NCBI GenBank assembly: GCA_020747065.1 | Contig: JAGMVK010000018.1 | Location: 1,054,001-1,118,000, forward strand | Origin: Cadophora sp. MPI-SDFR-AT-0126 | Taxonomy: Eukaryota > Ascomycota > Leotiomycetes > Helotiales > Ploettnerulaceae | Reading direction: 5' to 3' | DNA length: 64,000 nt | In this document: positions 48,194 through 60,652 of the stretch, one piece after another | Numbering within the stretch: the stretch's first letter is position 1 | Layout of the letters: each line of letters starts with the position of its first letter | Made by a program: the position numbers and the translations under genes | The notes under the pieces: model-generated | Told to the model about the DNA's origin: nothing | Database searches by the model: none | Seen by the model: only the letters and a program-made list of their open reading frames with translations

Positions 48194-48834
48194 GATGGGT
48201 GATGGCAATGAGAAAGATGTGTCGTGGAGGAAGAGAAAGGACAGGAGGGAGGATGAAGGATGGATGGCGGCAAGATATACCTGTAACTGTTTCGCAGCTG
48301 CACTAGCGGGACCAGCAGGACCCGTCGGCAAAAGGCGTGGGGAAACGAAGACTTTTGCAGGGCTGGCTGGCTAGCTGACTCTGGGTCTGGTCAAGTGGAG
48401 TTTGGAGGGGCTCAGTTGAGTGTCTGGGACTTTGGGTGGGATTGGAGCCCGCGATATTTGCTGGGTCGGAAAAAGTGAACGCGCAGTTCGAGCGAGCGAG
48501 CGAATGCTAGTTGTCTCTTCACCCTTCAATTCCGCCAATTGAAAGACGATGAATTGTTTAACTAGCGGGCCAGATCAAAAAAAAATGTTGCTCTTTCACA
48601 AGCAAGCAAGCAAGGCCTCAGATGAAAATCGTGCCGAGGGTTGGGAAGTTAAGGGAAGGGGTTCAACCTCCCACATCTCGAGCTCAACAAAACCAAATTC
48701 CGGCACGTTAATTGGTCAAAGATCTCTTTCCTCCTTCCCCTATTCGGAACATCGCGAAAACCGGATAAACATGCCGCCACTTCGAGATTGTGAATTATTT
48801 ACTTACTGATGACTGCATCATACGACTTTGCTAT

Positions 48835-48856
48835 GTGCGTGCGTGCGTGCGTGCGT
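48835..48856. repeat. GTGC tetranucleotide microsatellite
   Basis: 5.5 tandem GTGC copies in the OLE1 upstream region. An alternating purine-pyrimidine tract that can adopt Z-DNA. Confidence 0.8.
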
Positions 48857-49000
48857 ACATTTTTCTTCCGAAGATTAGAATTATTCGCGCAGATATCTAT
48901 CATCCTCCTCCTCCTCCTCTCGTCTCGTCTGGTCTGATCTGATCTCAACGGGTACGAAGTACAGTCAGTGAGTGACCAAAGAACGGGATCTAAATTAAGC

Positions 49001-49002
<2 letters not shown>

Positions 49003-49033
<31 letters not shown>

Positions 49034-49034
49034 C
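49003..49034. repeat. CTGC tetranucleotide microsatellite
   Basis: Eight perfect tandem CTGC copies, directly visible. Confidence 0.85.
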
Positions 49035-49830
49035 ATTTTAGGGGTCCTCGAGAATTAAATTCGATTCGCTGATCGCCCTCACGTTCCTGGGCCTGAGCCT
49101 ACAACCCGAGCCCTATGATTTGATTTCTTCTCAATTCAACAGAATAATGAAAGAGATGCGTGCCTGCTTCGCCCTGCCCTTCCACGATGCCGATGCCCCT
49201 CGATAGAATTTTGCTATGTATGAAGTCATGTATGTCTGTCTGGAATGATTATCTTCTCCAACGGTCCATATTAATATCTGGACTTGACTATTCCTGGCCT
49301 AGCATCTCCCAACAAAGATCGCGGGCAGTGTGTGTGGTGTGTGGGCTAAGTCTGCACAAACATGCCATGCCAATGCCCTGCCCTGCCCTGCCCTGCCAGC
49401 CCGCTTTTTCCGCCACTCGCTTCGGCACGCCGCCACCTCCACACTTTAAAGAGTTCGTTGCTTGAACCGAGGCTGAAAAGTGTGAGAGTGTGAGAGTGAG
49501 TGAGTGAGTGAGTGAGGTGAAGTGACAGACAGTTTTGCCACCCTCGTGTCTTGTCTTCTGCTTCTCATTGTTGAGGCTCCCGGGCGCCAGAGAACGTCAG
49601 GCAGGCAGGCAGGTAGGCAGGCAGGGGCAGGGATGGGAAGGAAGGGGAAGGGAAGGCAAGGGACGGAACGGCTGAGACGTCGCAGGCACTTACTTGGTAG
49701 GACAGTCAGCAGCTTGTACCTGCATCAATTCATGAACCCTTTTGCCCTTTCGATCCCTCGCTCTCAGTGCGACGGAAAATTCCTGGGAAGTTATACGGGA
49801 CACGCGTTAGTACAGCTCGGGGGAAAAAAA

Positions 49831-49881
49831 GAAGAAGAAGAAGAGAAGAAGAAGAAGAAGAAGAAGAAGAAGAAGAAGAGA
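49831..49881. repeat. GAA trinucleotide microsatellite
   Basis: About 16 GAA units with one interruption: a polypurine tract of 50 bp preceded by a run of seven A. Confidence 0.85.
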
Positions 49882-50359
49882 AAAGAATTGCTATTATGCA
49901 CAATCATATGTCTTGGTGTCAACATACGAATGAATGCTGATGTTTCTGTTAACTACTCTTTGAGAAAACAGCTTTTCCATTAAAGCGTGTTGCTTCGGTA
50001 CCCTGTTCGTTTCCGGCTGGACTCAATCCCTGAGCTCCGATCAGTGGTAATTCAGGTAAGTACTTTAATTTACTTCTCTTATTGTTAGCAGCTAGAGGAT
50101 ATCGTTCTCTTGGTCCATGCCATGGCAAGACCTAGAGATTCCACCGAGTGTGTTGAAGGTTACAGGTTGGGTGAGAGTATGTTTTTCACTACCTAGGCCT
50201 GGGGCCATTTCGTCACTTGCCAGGCTGGACTGTCAACTTCGAGCGAAGCAAGAAACACTCAATCAACTTTACTAGCGATAGTAGTACTCCATCCAATCAA
50301 CTCGCTCCAGGCTCCCAACTCCGTGATATATGTATGTATTTATATCTTCCTACCAGCCA

Positions 50360-52571
50360 TTATTGCTTGCGCTCATCAGCAATGCTTCCACTGGCTCTAT
50401 AAGGTCCAGCGCTTCCCTCGGCCTGCTTGCCAGAATAAGTCTCAGTATCGGCACTGTGTGCCTCCTCATCATCACTTCGTCGCTCATCACCAGCCAAGCT
50501 CTCAGTCTCCTCTCCCGCATCCTCATCCGGTAATGAAAGGTTCAAGGCTAATGCGATGAATGCTGTAAGTGCGAAACCAGTCTCCATGACCAATGCAATA
50601 GCATCGAAGAATCCCTTCTTGGCCTTGTTGTCTCCCTCATAGGTGAACACATATGAGAACCAGTCAGGCACAAGAATGGCGCCGAATCCAAGGGAGAGGG
50701 CAGCGGTGAGAATGAAGCGTGTCCGGCGCGTGAAAGGGACGGTTGAGACGATGCGCATACCCGAGACTGCCACGCTGGAGAAGAGGAAGGTCGTCATGCC
50801 CCCAAGGACAGATGCTGGGATCGACGTAAGAGCAGCAGCAAACTTAGAGAACACGCCCATAATGATGAGGAAGAAGCAGCAGGCATATCCGGCCTTTCGG
50901 TTAGCGCATCGGGTCAACGCAATGACACCGTTGTTCTGGGCGAAGGTTGACATGGGAGTGATGGTGCAGAGACCAGCCAACATGCCGTTGAGGCCATCGG
51001 CAAGGACACCACCTTGGATGCGGGAGTCGAAAAGCTTTCCTTCGACTTGGAGGCGGGAGACATCGCAGGTTGCGGTAATGTCACCAATGGCTTCCATCAT
51101 GAGGATGAGATACACGGCCAATAGAGGCAGTATCATGGGCCCGTACACGGAAAGGGGGAAGGTCTTCACCCAGATGAAGGATGCGACTGGTGCTGCATTG
51201 ATACCAGAGTTGGAGAAATATCCAGTCGAAGCTGCGATGATGCAACCGACCAAAAGACCAACGACAACACTCACTGGTTACATGTCAGTTTGAATGCGCA
51301 CTAAGATGGACCAAGAAACTTACAGGACTTCATAATTGGCGATCCGAACCGTTCGCAAAGGATGATGGTAACGAACACGGAGAAACCAAGTCCGATGAAC
51401 TCAGCAGATCCCCATGGCAGTGCATGAGGAGCAGAGTTAGAAGGGCAAAGCATGAACGGTCCAGTCTCAGGACGTCCATAACAGCCACCAGATCCGCCAG
51501 CCCATCCCTTGAAGCCGCTCTCGATCAAGTGGACACCGATGAGCATGACCGTTGGACCGGTGACAATCGGTGGGAAGAGCTTTTTGAGCAAGTTTGGGCT
51601 CATAAAGGAAAGGCCAATTTCCAGCAGGGCGCAGAGAGATGCCGTACCGAGAATCGCACCGTATCCTTCTGGACATGGGAGTTTGGTGCCGTCACTCGCT
51701 GTTGGGCACATTCCGTTGGCATACCTACTTAATTGTCAGTTATTTGTCTACAGATACTAAAGTATGTTTGCTTCGCAAGGTGAAGCTTGAACTTACATTT
51801 GAGCGAGTCCGTTGGTTGCGATCGGGATGATGGCAAAACTAGTACCAACAACAGAGATCAAACCGGTTCCGATGTAGTAAGGAGTCTTGTAGATGTGGAA
51901 CTGTGGGCAGAGTGATCAGTGCTCGGTTTTGAAGTGTGGTTTGAGTGGCAGCGAAAGGACGCCTCCGCCTCTGTTCCAGTCCCCCTCAGGTATTGCTCTG
52001 ATATCGGAGGACTCAAGCGGGCAGTGAAAGAGGACCCGGAAGGAAAAATATACATACTCTAGTGATCTGGATGGAAGAGAGGATACCGCAGACAATCAAG
52101 GACGTGGAGACGAGATACTGGGTGGTATCTGCCGTGAAGTTGGCGGAATTAGAAATGATGATCGGGGGAGTGACTACAGGAACTTGTCAGACACCATAAT
52201 TTCTAACGCTGGTATCCAGAAAAACTTACTGACACCAGCCAACATAGCCAATGCGTGCTGAAATCCAAGCAAGAGCGCCAGAACAACTGGCATGCTGTCC
52301 TGTAGACCGAAAAATGGAGCTCGGCGGGTGGACTTCTTCATGAATGGCAAATTGGGCTTGAAGAGAAAGGCTGGGCTACTGTCAGACATTGCTCTCAGTG
52401 GCCATGGAACAATCAAATCTCACCATAGTCATATGTCCCGATCAAGCCTTGCTTTGTCGTGAATGCCTTGGTGATGTGGGAAATATGCTGCCCGATGGAT
52501 CGCTTGGGAGAAGACTCGTCGCCAATCCTATCTGGCAGGTCCTGAGGACCGTCATTTGCTGTGTAGGCCAT
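50360..52571 (-). CDS. Uric acid/xanthine permease (NAT family, UapA type)
   Basis: Plasma-membrane H+ symporter for uric acid and xanthine, feeding purine catabolism. Exons are 52424-52571, 52230-52370, 52058-52173, 51797-51900, 51324-51724 and 50360-51273; introns are 53, 56, 157, 72 and 50 bp. The product is 607 residues. The start ATG at 52571 (MAYTANDGPQDL) is needed to include the family N-terminus TKQGLIGTYDYAFLFKPNLP; a shorter frame from 52389 would miss it. The NAT signature QNNGVIALTR (416-425), upstream LQHALAMLAG-like sequence (FQHALAMLAG) and EAIGDITATCDVSRL are present. The residues matching UapA Glu356, Asp360, Gln408 and Asn409 are Glu364, Asp368, Gln416 and Asn417, so urate/xanthine specificity is likely. 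The cytosolic tail is acidic (DEDAGEETE, EAHSADTETY). UapA and UapC cannot be told apart here. Confidence 0.95.
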
Positions 52572-53604
52572 CGCAACGAGATTCAAGCACTCTTTCTGTT
52601 GAAAATCGGAAATCGAGTTGGCGGTTGGATTTCAATCGTGAGGTTGCACTTTTTAGGAATTAGTGGAACCTAATCTAGACTTGGCTAGTAGCGAGTCCAA
52701 CGAGGTGGACCTTTGCTGGAGCAGCTTGAGTAGGAATGGGACCCAAGAATCCAAGCGGCTGATGATGTTGATGCTGATAATGTCTCAATTTCCACTGCTG
52801 AAGAGCCAGCACGACGAGGTCATATATAGTTATACAACTCATCCAAATCTATATTTCCCTTATCTCGATCATCGCCGACTAAAAAACTTCCAAGCCTCAG
52901 CCGGCCATTCTAGTCGCAGTCATAAGTTAGCTTAGCAGCCTCCGTCCACGGACGAAGTGGAAACACACAGAGAAAAAAGCACTTTTCGCAGACTGACATC
53001 GTGAGTTGGGTGGGAGCCCACCGACACGGCTGGGACCGATGAGCGGGGAGTGCGTACGATAGGCGGGTGAGGGCAAATAGCATTGCGAGAACACAAACCC
53101 GCGGCTCGCCTTCCACTGCCTTCTTGTCACCTCTGCCCTATCATCGAGTGCGCTCTTATCATGGCCCGCGGCGGCCACTTCCAGTGTCTTGTAGTTCTTT
53201 AGTGCTTGTTTTGCGAATCATGCGTGATGTCTGGGCTCTGGGCTGCTCGGGTTGTCTTGTCACGAGAGCCCCGGCGTCCTCCGATGCCCTTCTCAGCTGA
53301 TGGATGGATGGATGTCTGCGCGGTGATGATCTTGGCAACGTTTCTGGCTGCACCCTTCGCATTTGCCGTGCTCTTGGTTGGAAAAGGAACGTGGTATTGG
53401 GAATTTTCTTTTTCTTTTCCTTTTCTTCCTGTTTGCTTTTACGTTGTTACTTGTTAGTGTCAATGAGGATTGCGGTGTCTAGATTTTCAGAGCGCCGAGT
53501 GACCTTCATGAAGTTTTTCTTGAACTTCGCAATCCATATTTACTCTGTTAAAATAAGATAAAAATGCCTTTTTATATTATCTTTTTCAAATTCAAAAAAA
53601 AAAT

Positions 53605-53605
<1 letters not shown>

Positions 53606-53655
<50 letters not shown>
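53606..53655. repeat. TAA trinucleotide microsatellite
   Basis: About 16 perfect TAA units next to an A-rich stretch (53585-53603). Confidence 0.9.
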
Positions 53656-53656
<1 letters not shown>

Positions 53657-55410
53657 GCGCTACTATTTTCCACGTTAAGCTTCTGATAATGTAATCTACG
53701 ATTTTCCTGGGAAAATCATGACTCTCGTGAAAAGCGTCAGCCGCCTGTCTTGTTTCGATTTCTACCCTGACATTGAAATGATGCTCGAGGAAAGAAAGCT
53801 CGTGAAGTCACCCATCTTCTTCTCAAATCCAGAGTTGCTTGCTACCTTCAGGACAATTCGTCGTATCGATTCAAATACGAATCATTATCTGAGATAATAA
53901 GAGATATGGCATGTAAGGGTTGCTGGGTTCGGCTCGTGGAGGGATCGCCAATTCCTCTAACTGTCGTGTGGACGTGCAAGATGTATGATGAAAGGGCTTC
54001 ATGTCACAGGAAGGTAGTTGTTAAGACACATCGTTTCATGAAAGGTGGGCTATATAGTGTAAACACGAAACTTGTGGTATTCAGCAATCGTCTATTCTAA
54101 ACATATCCCGTTGTTCTACTGAAAGGCGAAATAATGGCATGTAGGCCACTTCAACGATGGATTTGGCCACAATTGCGAACAATTAAACATACCTAAGCCC
54201 CGAGCTGAAGAATCTTACTTTATCACATCAATTGCATGTTGTTTACAAGGACTTCCTAAGACTGGACCCCGACGTTATTTCAGGCTTTCCAGCGGATTAA
54301 GCGAGTTTGTTCGCTTACGAAGTTACTTCTTTTCCAAACAATCGACGCAAACATCATCCTTAGCCACAAGTTTTGAGACGCAGCAACGTCACGTCAGGTA
54401 AAGACTTACCTCAGTCTCATCTCAAGTGAGGACTTGAGTCGGATTAGTATCAAATTGAGAGCAGTATGGTGATGATGAATGTTGGAGGGAGACTGGAGAT
54501 GCTACTTACAGAGGCTTTCTCCACTGTTGCCAGTTGCCTCATCTTATGTGATTTCAGAAATTTTGGGATATGGGCTATTGTAATGTAATATTTAATGTGT
54601 CCATATTACATGCCATAACTACCATACATGTTGCTTTGCACTGCCCGACACAAGTGACGGTAAATACTGCTCGTCGCCTCTGGGACTTTCCAGCATGAAG
54701 ATATGGTGTGAGAAAGAGATTCTTCACTCTGTTTTACATGCATCCTATAAAGTCTGACTACCTATTAACGCGAATAATTTGGACTATTAGATCAGCATTC
54801 CATACTAAGGGTGATTTTCGATGGGATCTCTTGGTTAAAATTTAGCGTTCATAGGCACAACAATTGATAGGCTTCCCCACCACGAGGAGAATATGGTAAG
54901 CAATTTTTTCAGTTCTATGACTGAGACATCTATGAATAGAGTAATGATGATTTCACGTGAAGGTCACTTGCGCCGTCGGCGATTTCGAAATGTAGGGACA
55001 TGTGAATCACAGGATGTTGCGATCGGGAACGGCTCAATGGTGCGGCCCGCCTGGGCAATTTTGCTCACACCCGCCTGTGCCCAACGCTGACTTTCAGAGA
55101 GGCTGCCAAGATAGTAAGGGAGGTATGAACTCTGTGACCAGGGGCTAGCTGGTGATCAAGAAAAGGCTTTAGATTCAATGGAAACTGGTCTGCTGTCTCT
55201 GAGAGCACGCCCGATCTCATGGGCGAGTGGTTTATCGATTCTGCTGTAAGTTCAGGCCTCAGTTTATTCCAAGATGAGAGTGGAGATCAAGGGATAAGAC
55301 CGGTCAGATTAGCATGACTTTAATCACAGCTCAAATACAAAAATCTGACATCGATCAACAACAAGGGCGGCAGAAGCGCATTGAATCAAAATCAGTGAGC
55401 CCGAGTACAT

Positions 55411-55620
55411 TCAGGCTGATGTTTCCCAGAATCCATAGCCCTTGAACTCCCTACGATCTTCCCAAAGCCCAGTGACACTTGCACCACCATTGAATTCGGG
55501 TCTGCCTGCGGAGGTATGTCGTGTCACGGCAATCGGAGATGACGGATCGTGCCAGCCAGAAGAGAGGAGGTGGACGAACCATCTACTGGAACGAGGACGG
55601 TACCCATGGCGCTTGCCCAA
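55411..55620 (-). pseudogene. Possible C-terminal gene fragment of unknown family
   Basis: A 69-codon frame whose translation looks like the end of a globular protein (WFVHLLSSGWHDPSSPIA, then RHTSAGRPEF, GLWEDRREFKGYGFWETSA before a stop). It is rich in Trp and Gly and balanced in composition, unlike neighbouring chance ORFs. No upstream exon could be joined with confidence. I do not recognise the family. It could be the last exon of a decayed gene, or chance. Confidence 0.25.
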
Positions 55621-58600
55621 TCGACAGTGATTAGCCCATGCTATGAAAATGGGTACACCTAGATAAGACTAGGAATATGCATGTGAAAGCTATATGTCAT
55701 GAATTCACAGATATGGTGAACTTGGAAGGTATAAGATAGCGACCAACTCGGCTATGTTTTGTGTAGAGGACAGACCTAAGGAGCCCATCGCACTTCGCGC
55801 CGAAGAAGGTCTTCGATCGGACGTGATATTCATGAAGCTATCGAACATCGGTCTTTCTCAAAGAGAAACGATGCACTCATTATGTCATTTCAGCTGTCCA
55901 TGGGATTATCTTAAGTACACATCAATTGTCCTGTTCCCCGAGCACTACTATAGTCCTGATGATATAAAACTCTACTATATTAATGAGAATAGACTGTCCC
56001 CTTTCAGGCATGTCCCAATCACCTCGAGGAAAACACGGCAAACCCCTGTCTGTTAGTTAGATTTAGTTTACAAACCCTCATTTCCAAACCACTGGACAGA
56101 TCAATCTTGCTTCCTTTTGGACGCCTGCCGAGAAGCTCTCAAGGATTCTGTCGGAGGCAAATCCTTGCAGCGTCATCAATAAATGCCCGATTTCCTCATG
56201 CACCCATCTCAATCAGATCCAGAGGAACCGCACCATGTTCTTTCATCGGCACTAGCCGTTAGATTTGATACCCTCGTCCATTATTCGGAAACTCATAAGC
56301 CTTAGCTTCTTCCATCAACAATGTTTCATTCACAAAAGGGAATTTTTTGCGAAGCGAGAATCACAAACCAAAAGCCAGACTTATGCTATGATCTGCAAAC
56401 AGAGTTTGAGAGGGACGTGAACCGGGGAAGATAAATCACAGAGCTTTGCGTTTAGCATCCAGTTTGTACCATCTGATGCCTCAGCTAGAATTAGTAGTTG
56501 AAATCATCATGCTGAACTTGGAGCCGTGCAGTGATCGACATTCAGGCTAATGCCATTCGCTTGAGGATGCCACTTCTATCCAAAATGTTTGAAAAGGCTA
56601 AGACTACCCCGCTAATAAGCATTACATCGCGAGGGGCTACTTTTCAACTGGTGGTGATAGAGTTTTGTGGCGTACACCAAACGTGTGTCAGACGAGATTC
56701 ACCGTTGACCGTAGCTTCAGACGGTCCACGCTCTTACGCTTCGGAATTCGGATGGAGCGTTGATTGAAGTCTAGATTCGTCTGTCAATCACCTCTCTGGC
56801 TCTGGCTCACTAAATACTGTAAATTTACATGTCTAAAAGCAAACGATGTTATAGCTTTGAACCTGATGCATCTAGGAAGTCATCAAGTAGCTGGAAAAAT
56901 TGCAGCCTGAACAGCAATACAATAAGGCAAAGCATTGGGACAAATGACTCGAATGCTCACCATATCTGCAGGTGCGATAGCCACGGCATTTGGCCTTCTA
57001 CCGTGAAGAACGGTTGCAAGTCGGCTGATGGTGTGGAGTTTACGGCATGTCAAAGCTTGAAGCGGTTGTCATGAACGGACGGAACGGCTAGCTGCATAGC
57101 ACTCCCTGAGATGCGATTCGTGCGAATAGGAATGGGCTGGAAGCCAGGGAGTGTCGTAGGCTCTTTGACTCGATCAGATGAAGGAGCCAGCTCAGCCTTG
57201 GAGCAGGCTACGGAGTACGACGATACGGTTTTGGCAGAGATCAAAGCGGCCAGCAATGCCGCCATAATCAGCCAAACTCAAACGGTGGTGTACAATACAT
57301 TCACATGCGGCGTGGGTTGGTTTCGTGTCATGCAGTACATCCACTACTTTGCGATGGAACACAATCCGCCTTTCTGGAAGGGCTGACTTGGGGCCGCCAG
57401 CCTTCAGAAGGGGAGGAGGGCAGGCACCAGACCACCACCGGCTCTTCATGCCTTGTGAAGTTGTGCCTGTGCCTGTGCTTGTGCATGCATGGTATGACGG
57501 CCAAGGGGGACGATTGTAGAAAGTAAGCTAGAAAAGGCAAGACGGGAAACGACAAGACAAGGAAAAAGACGAGAACCGGCGAGCAGTGATGACATGGTAG
57601 GTTATGGCCCAAAAGGGAGACCGCAATTCAAATGCGTACCTCTGTACCTGTCCACAATCTGTCGTCACAGTCTGCATGCTCACCCATACATACCTTACGT
57701 ACCGCAGGCCCGGCACATTCATCCAATCGTCGAACCTGCATCGTAAACAAAACGACACAGTTCAGCAGGAACACTACCACCCCTTTGCTAGAGTCAACCA
57801 GTGAGTGTCAGAGAGAAGAGAGGGCAGAGTGGTGAACTGGTGATGCGATGCTTGACTTGCTTTTGTTTCTGTCGCCAAGACCAATGTCCGAGCAATTGCG
57901 CGCTGGAATTCGAACGGCAAGCGTCCTTCTCCAACTATCCAAGGATAAAGATCGACACGACATGTAAAGTAGACAGACCCGGACTGCTGGTTCGGAATTT
58001 GCGATGCATCTCTGAGGCTCTGATTGCTGCGTCAACAAATCTTTCGCTAGCTAAGGTTACTGTTACTGGAATTGTAGATATGGCAAATTCCGGAATGCAA
58101 GGAGTAGTAAGAGAGAAACAGCTATCGGCCCGCGCCCGCGCCATCCAGCAGGCATTCCTGGCTTGCTTGTCCCTTTCAGCTGACAAGAACCTCACTTCGT
58201 TGATTTACCCCTAATTGATGAATATCACCCCTTTGCTTCCATGACTGCTTGCGGCCATTGCTCCGACAGTGCCGGCAGTGGTGAGCGGTGCATTAGCGGG
58301 AGCTCACTGCTCTGCTAGATGACATGGTTTGGCGGCGCCTTGGGGCAAAATGCAAAATCTACGTACGATTGGATTTGCCGTAATGAACGTGGCGGTGGAA
58401 TGCCAACAGCAACACGAATTCTCGGCCCCCAGAACCGCGGCTAATACAAGTTTCCTTCTCTTCCTATGCACTGCAATTCTCACTCAGGGGGTAGAGTTAC
58501 CGCGCAGCACCATTACCAAGCCCAGTTCCCGAATAGGGCTGCCTATATGCTTAGTACCTGATACGTACATACGGGTGAAAGCAAAGTGCTGTATTGTACT

Positions 58601-60652
58601 GGTCTTTCCTGCACTTCCATGACAACTCAATACCTTCGGAGTATACCACGTTCATACCTCAGCTCGGCATAATTCGAAGCAGAAAACAAACGCCATGCTT
58701 CAAGAAGCGCCATAGTCAGACAGCATCGAGATTGGAATAAGAGAGAATCGCTTTGGGGCCTTTGGCTTTGCCAATAATCAGCCGTGCCGAATCTGGACAG
58801 CTTCCTTGTGCCGCAGATGATTTTGAGCAGGCCTACCGGCACACCGCACACTCCACCCCAGACAACCCCAATAAACCAAGCTCCGATTGTCTCTGGAGCT
58901 CCCCCTGTCACCGATCTGGTGGAACCATCCATTCGCCATCGCATACTTGCTGGGAGAAGGTTATATTCCGCCTCTTATCGGCAGGCATCAAGATCGATTT
59001 CTGCAAGTTGGGAGCCCTTCTAGCTTGATTTGATCAGGGACCCTGGCCAGTGCATTCCTTGCTTGTCGTGGACCATCCTTTTCGAGGAACAGCTTTGTGA
59101 TTCTTGTGCAGGAGGATTGCAAAACTTGGACTGCTGCAGGACCAAGAATTTGAGAGTTCGAAGTAGCGTGTTGCAGTGGGTTTTGCCCTTCCCATGATGA
59201 TATGACCTCGTGGGGTGAAGAGGTCCCTCTCGATGTCTCAAAAAGGCCCCGACTGAGACATGCAGTTTCGTCTGGTTTCTGAGTGAGAACCGTGAAAGCG
59301 CCTTAGTCTGTTCATAAGTTCGGAGTAGTTGGTTTGGAACCAGATGTCTTGCTGATCATGGGTTAGCGGCCCTGACCTTGCCGCTGTCTGCACAGACAGG
59401 CCTTCTCCGTCAAAAAGCCTGGAGCATCTCCACTCTTCAAGTGGTCTTTGCATATGACCTTGTCAACACCTCTGTCTTCTACCATTGCTGCCACTTCCAG
59501 GCTTGGTCGGCATCGCTCATTATCCCCCTGATCAGTGCTTCCAGTGGCACTAGGTAGCACCAATTCTGAATTCCTGCTACTACTGTACTATCGTTGCTCG
59601 TCCTCAGGGATCTTCCACCTGTAATCCGGGACATCTTCAGTGGAAGAAGACAACTGCATCTTCTCCCGTCGAGTTGATGCCACCAAGACAGGAAAAACCA
59701 CTCCAGGGTGATCTGCATTCTGCGCACACACCGCGATCCATGCCCTAAGAGATCCGAAAACATCCTTGCCATCTCGCCATCAGGGATAAGAACGGCGTGT
59801 TGACCAGCTTGTTCCCATACCACACTCGCAAGCCTTCCGTCGTACGGTCTTCAATTTCCAGGAGCCGGATACCACCTCATTGCGAAGCATCTCGCCCGGG
59901 AAATTGAAGACTTTCAGCAACTGGCTTAGCACCAATAATACCGTTCTGGGAAGACACTCTCGGGTTCAACAGCGCCACTGTCCGTCCCACTTGCCAACTT
60001 CCGTACTGTCCAGGATGTTGGTATGAGATCATAATTCCTAGAAGTAATCCCATTCCGGTAACAATCTTCGTCGTTCCAGTCAAACAGAAATCCAGATCGT
60101 TCAGAAAATCCATACACCCCCTGTTCCCAAGAACGCCAGATGCATTCACCAAGAACGTCCAATTAGGAGAGCCAGGTGTTGAACCACCTTCCAGAAGCCC
60201 CAAGGCAAGCCGGATATTTGCTCACAGACAACGAATGTCGATAAGCTCCTGAAACTCTTACAGGAAGGCGCTGGATAAGTGCAAGCCATCGAAGGCTATA
60301 CTGCCCTTTCCGGCCGAAGCCAAGAAGGTCGTCCTCGACCGTAGCAAAGATTTTCAACGCCCTCCAACAGGGTCTTCTTCTGGGTTGTCCGTTGCTAGTT
60401 CTGATCGTTCTTGAGCAACTATCCCTTACTCGTCCTCTAGTCCCGTCTAGAGTTGCTTGTACAATCAGGGACCCAAACGGCCCGGCTGCTGCCCGACATT
60501 CTTGTACCTTGTGTGAGTGGGGTCCCATGTCCCATGTGGAACGTGCGTCTAAAGAGACTACCAGTATCCCTCACAGAGATCTGATCCTCGAAGACCTTTG
60601 ACTTGTTGACGGAAGCAGCTACAAAGCACTTCTTCCTTTCCGGTGGGCCGTC

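Larger units (their letters stand above)
48194..50359. other. Intergenic: OLE1 promoter side, dense in microsatellites
   Basis: A 2.2-kb gap between OLE1 and the purine permease, both minus. It contains at least six different simple repeats (GTGC, CTC, CTGC, TGCCC, GTGA, GAA). The ORF at 49522-49983 (+) is mostly translated repeat (poly-Lys/Glu) and is not a gene. Confidence 0.6.
52572..60652. other. 8-kb gene-poor region
   Basis: No convincing gene over 8 kb. Many short ORFs exist on both strands, none above about 140 codons, and none has a domain I can name. Only the fragment at 55411-55620 looks protein-like. A TAA microsatellite sits at 53606-53655. The base composition is ordinary after about 54 kb, so it is not a second obviously RIP-mutated transposon. 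It could be old decayed genes, a regulatory region for the Zn2Cys6 factor, or an unannotated non-coding transcript. Confidence 0.5.

Noticed and set aside
49522..49983. 153-codon ORF (+)
   Set aside because: Contains the translated GAA microsatellite (poly-Lys/Glu) and Gly/Arg repeat; not protein-like.
57111..57386. 91-codon ORF (+) with balanced composition
   Set aside because: Looked protein-like over about 60 residues but an equally long ORF lies antisense, and no family, start context or splice partner was found.
57801..58214. 137-codon ORF (+)
   Set aside because: Second half has a helical look, but there is an equally open antisense frame and no recognisable motif.
59238..60528. Series of minus-strand ORFs that might form a decayed gene
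   Set aside because: I tried joining them in several frames; no conserved family emerged and stops interrupt every path.
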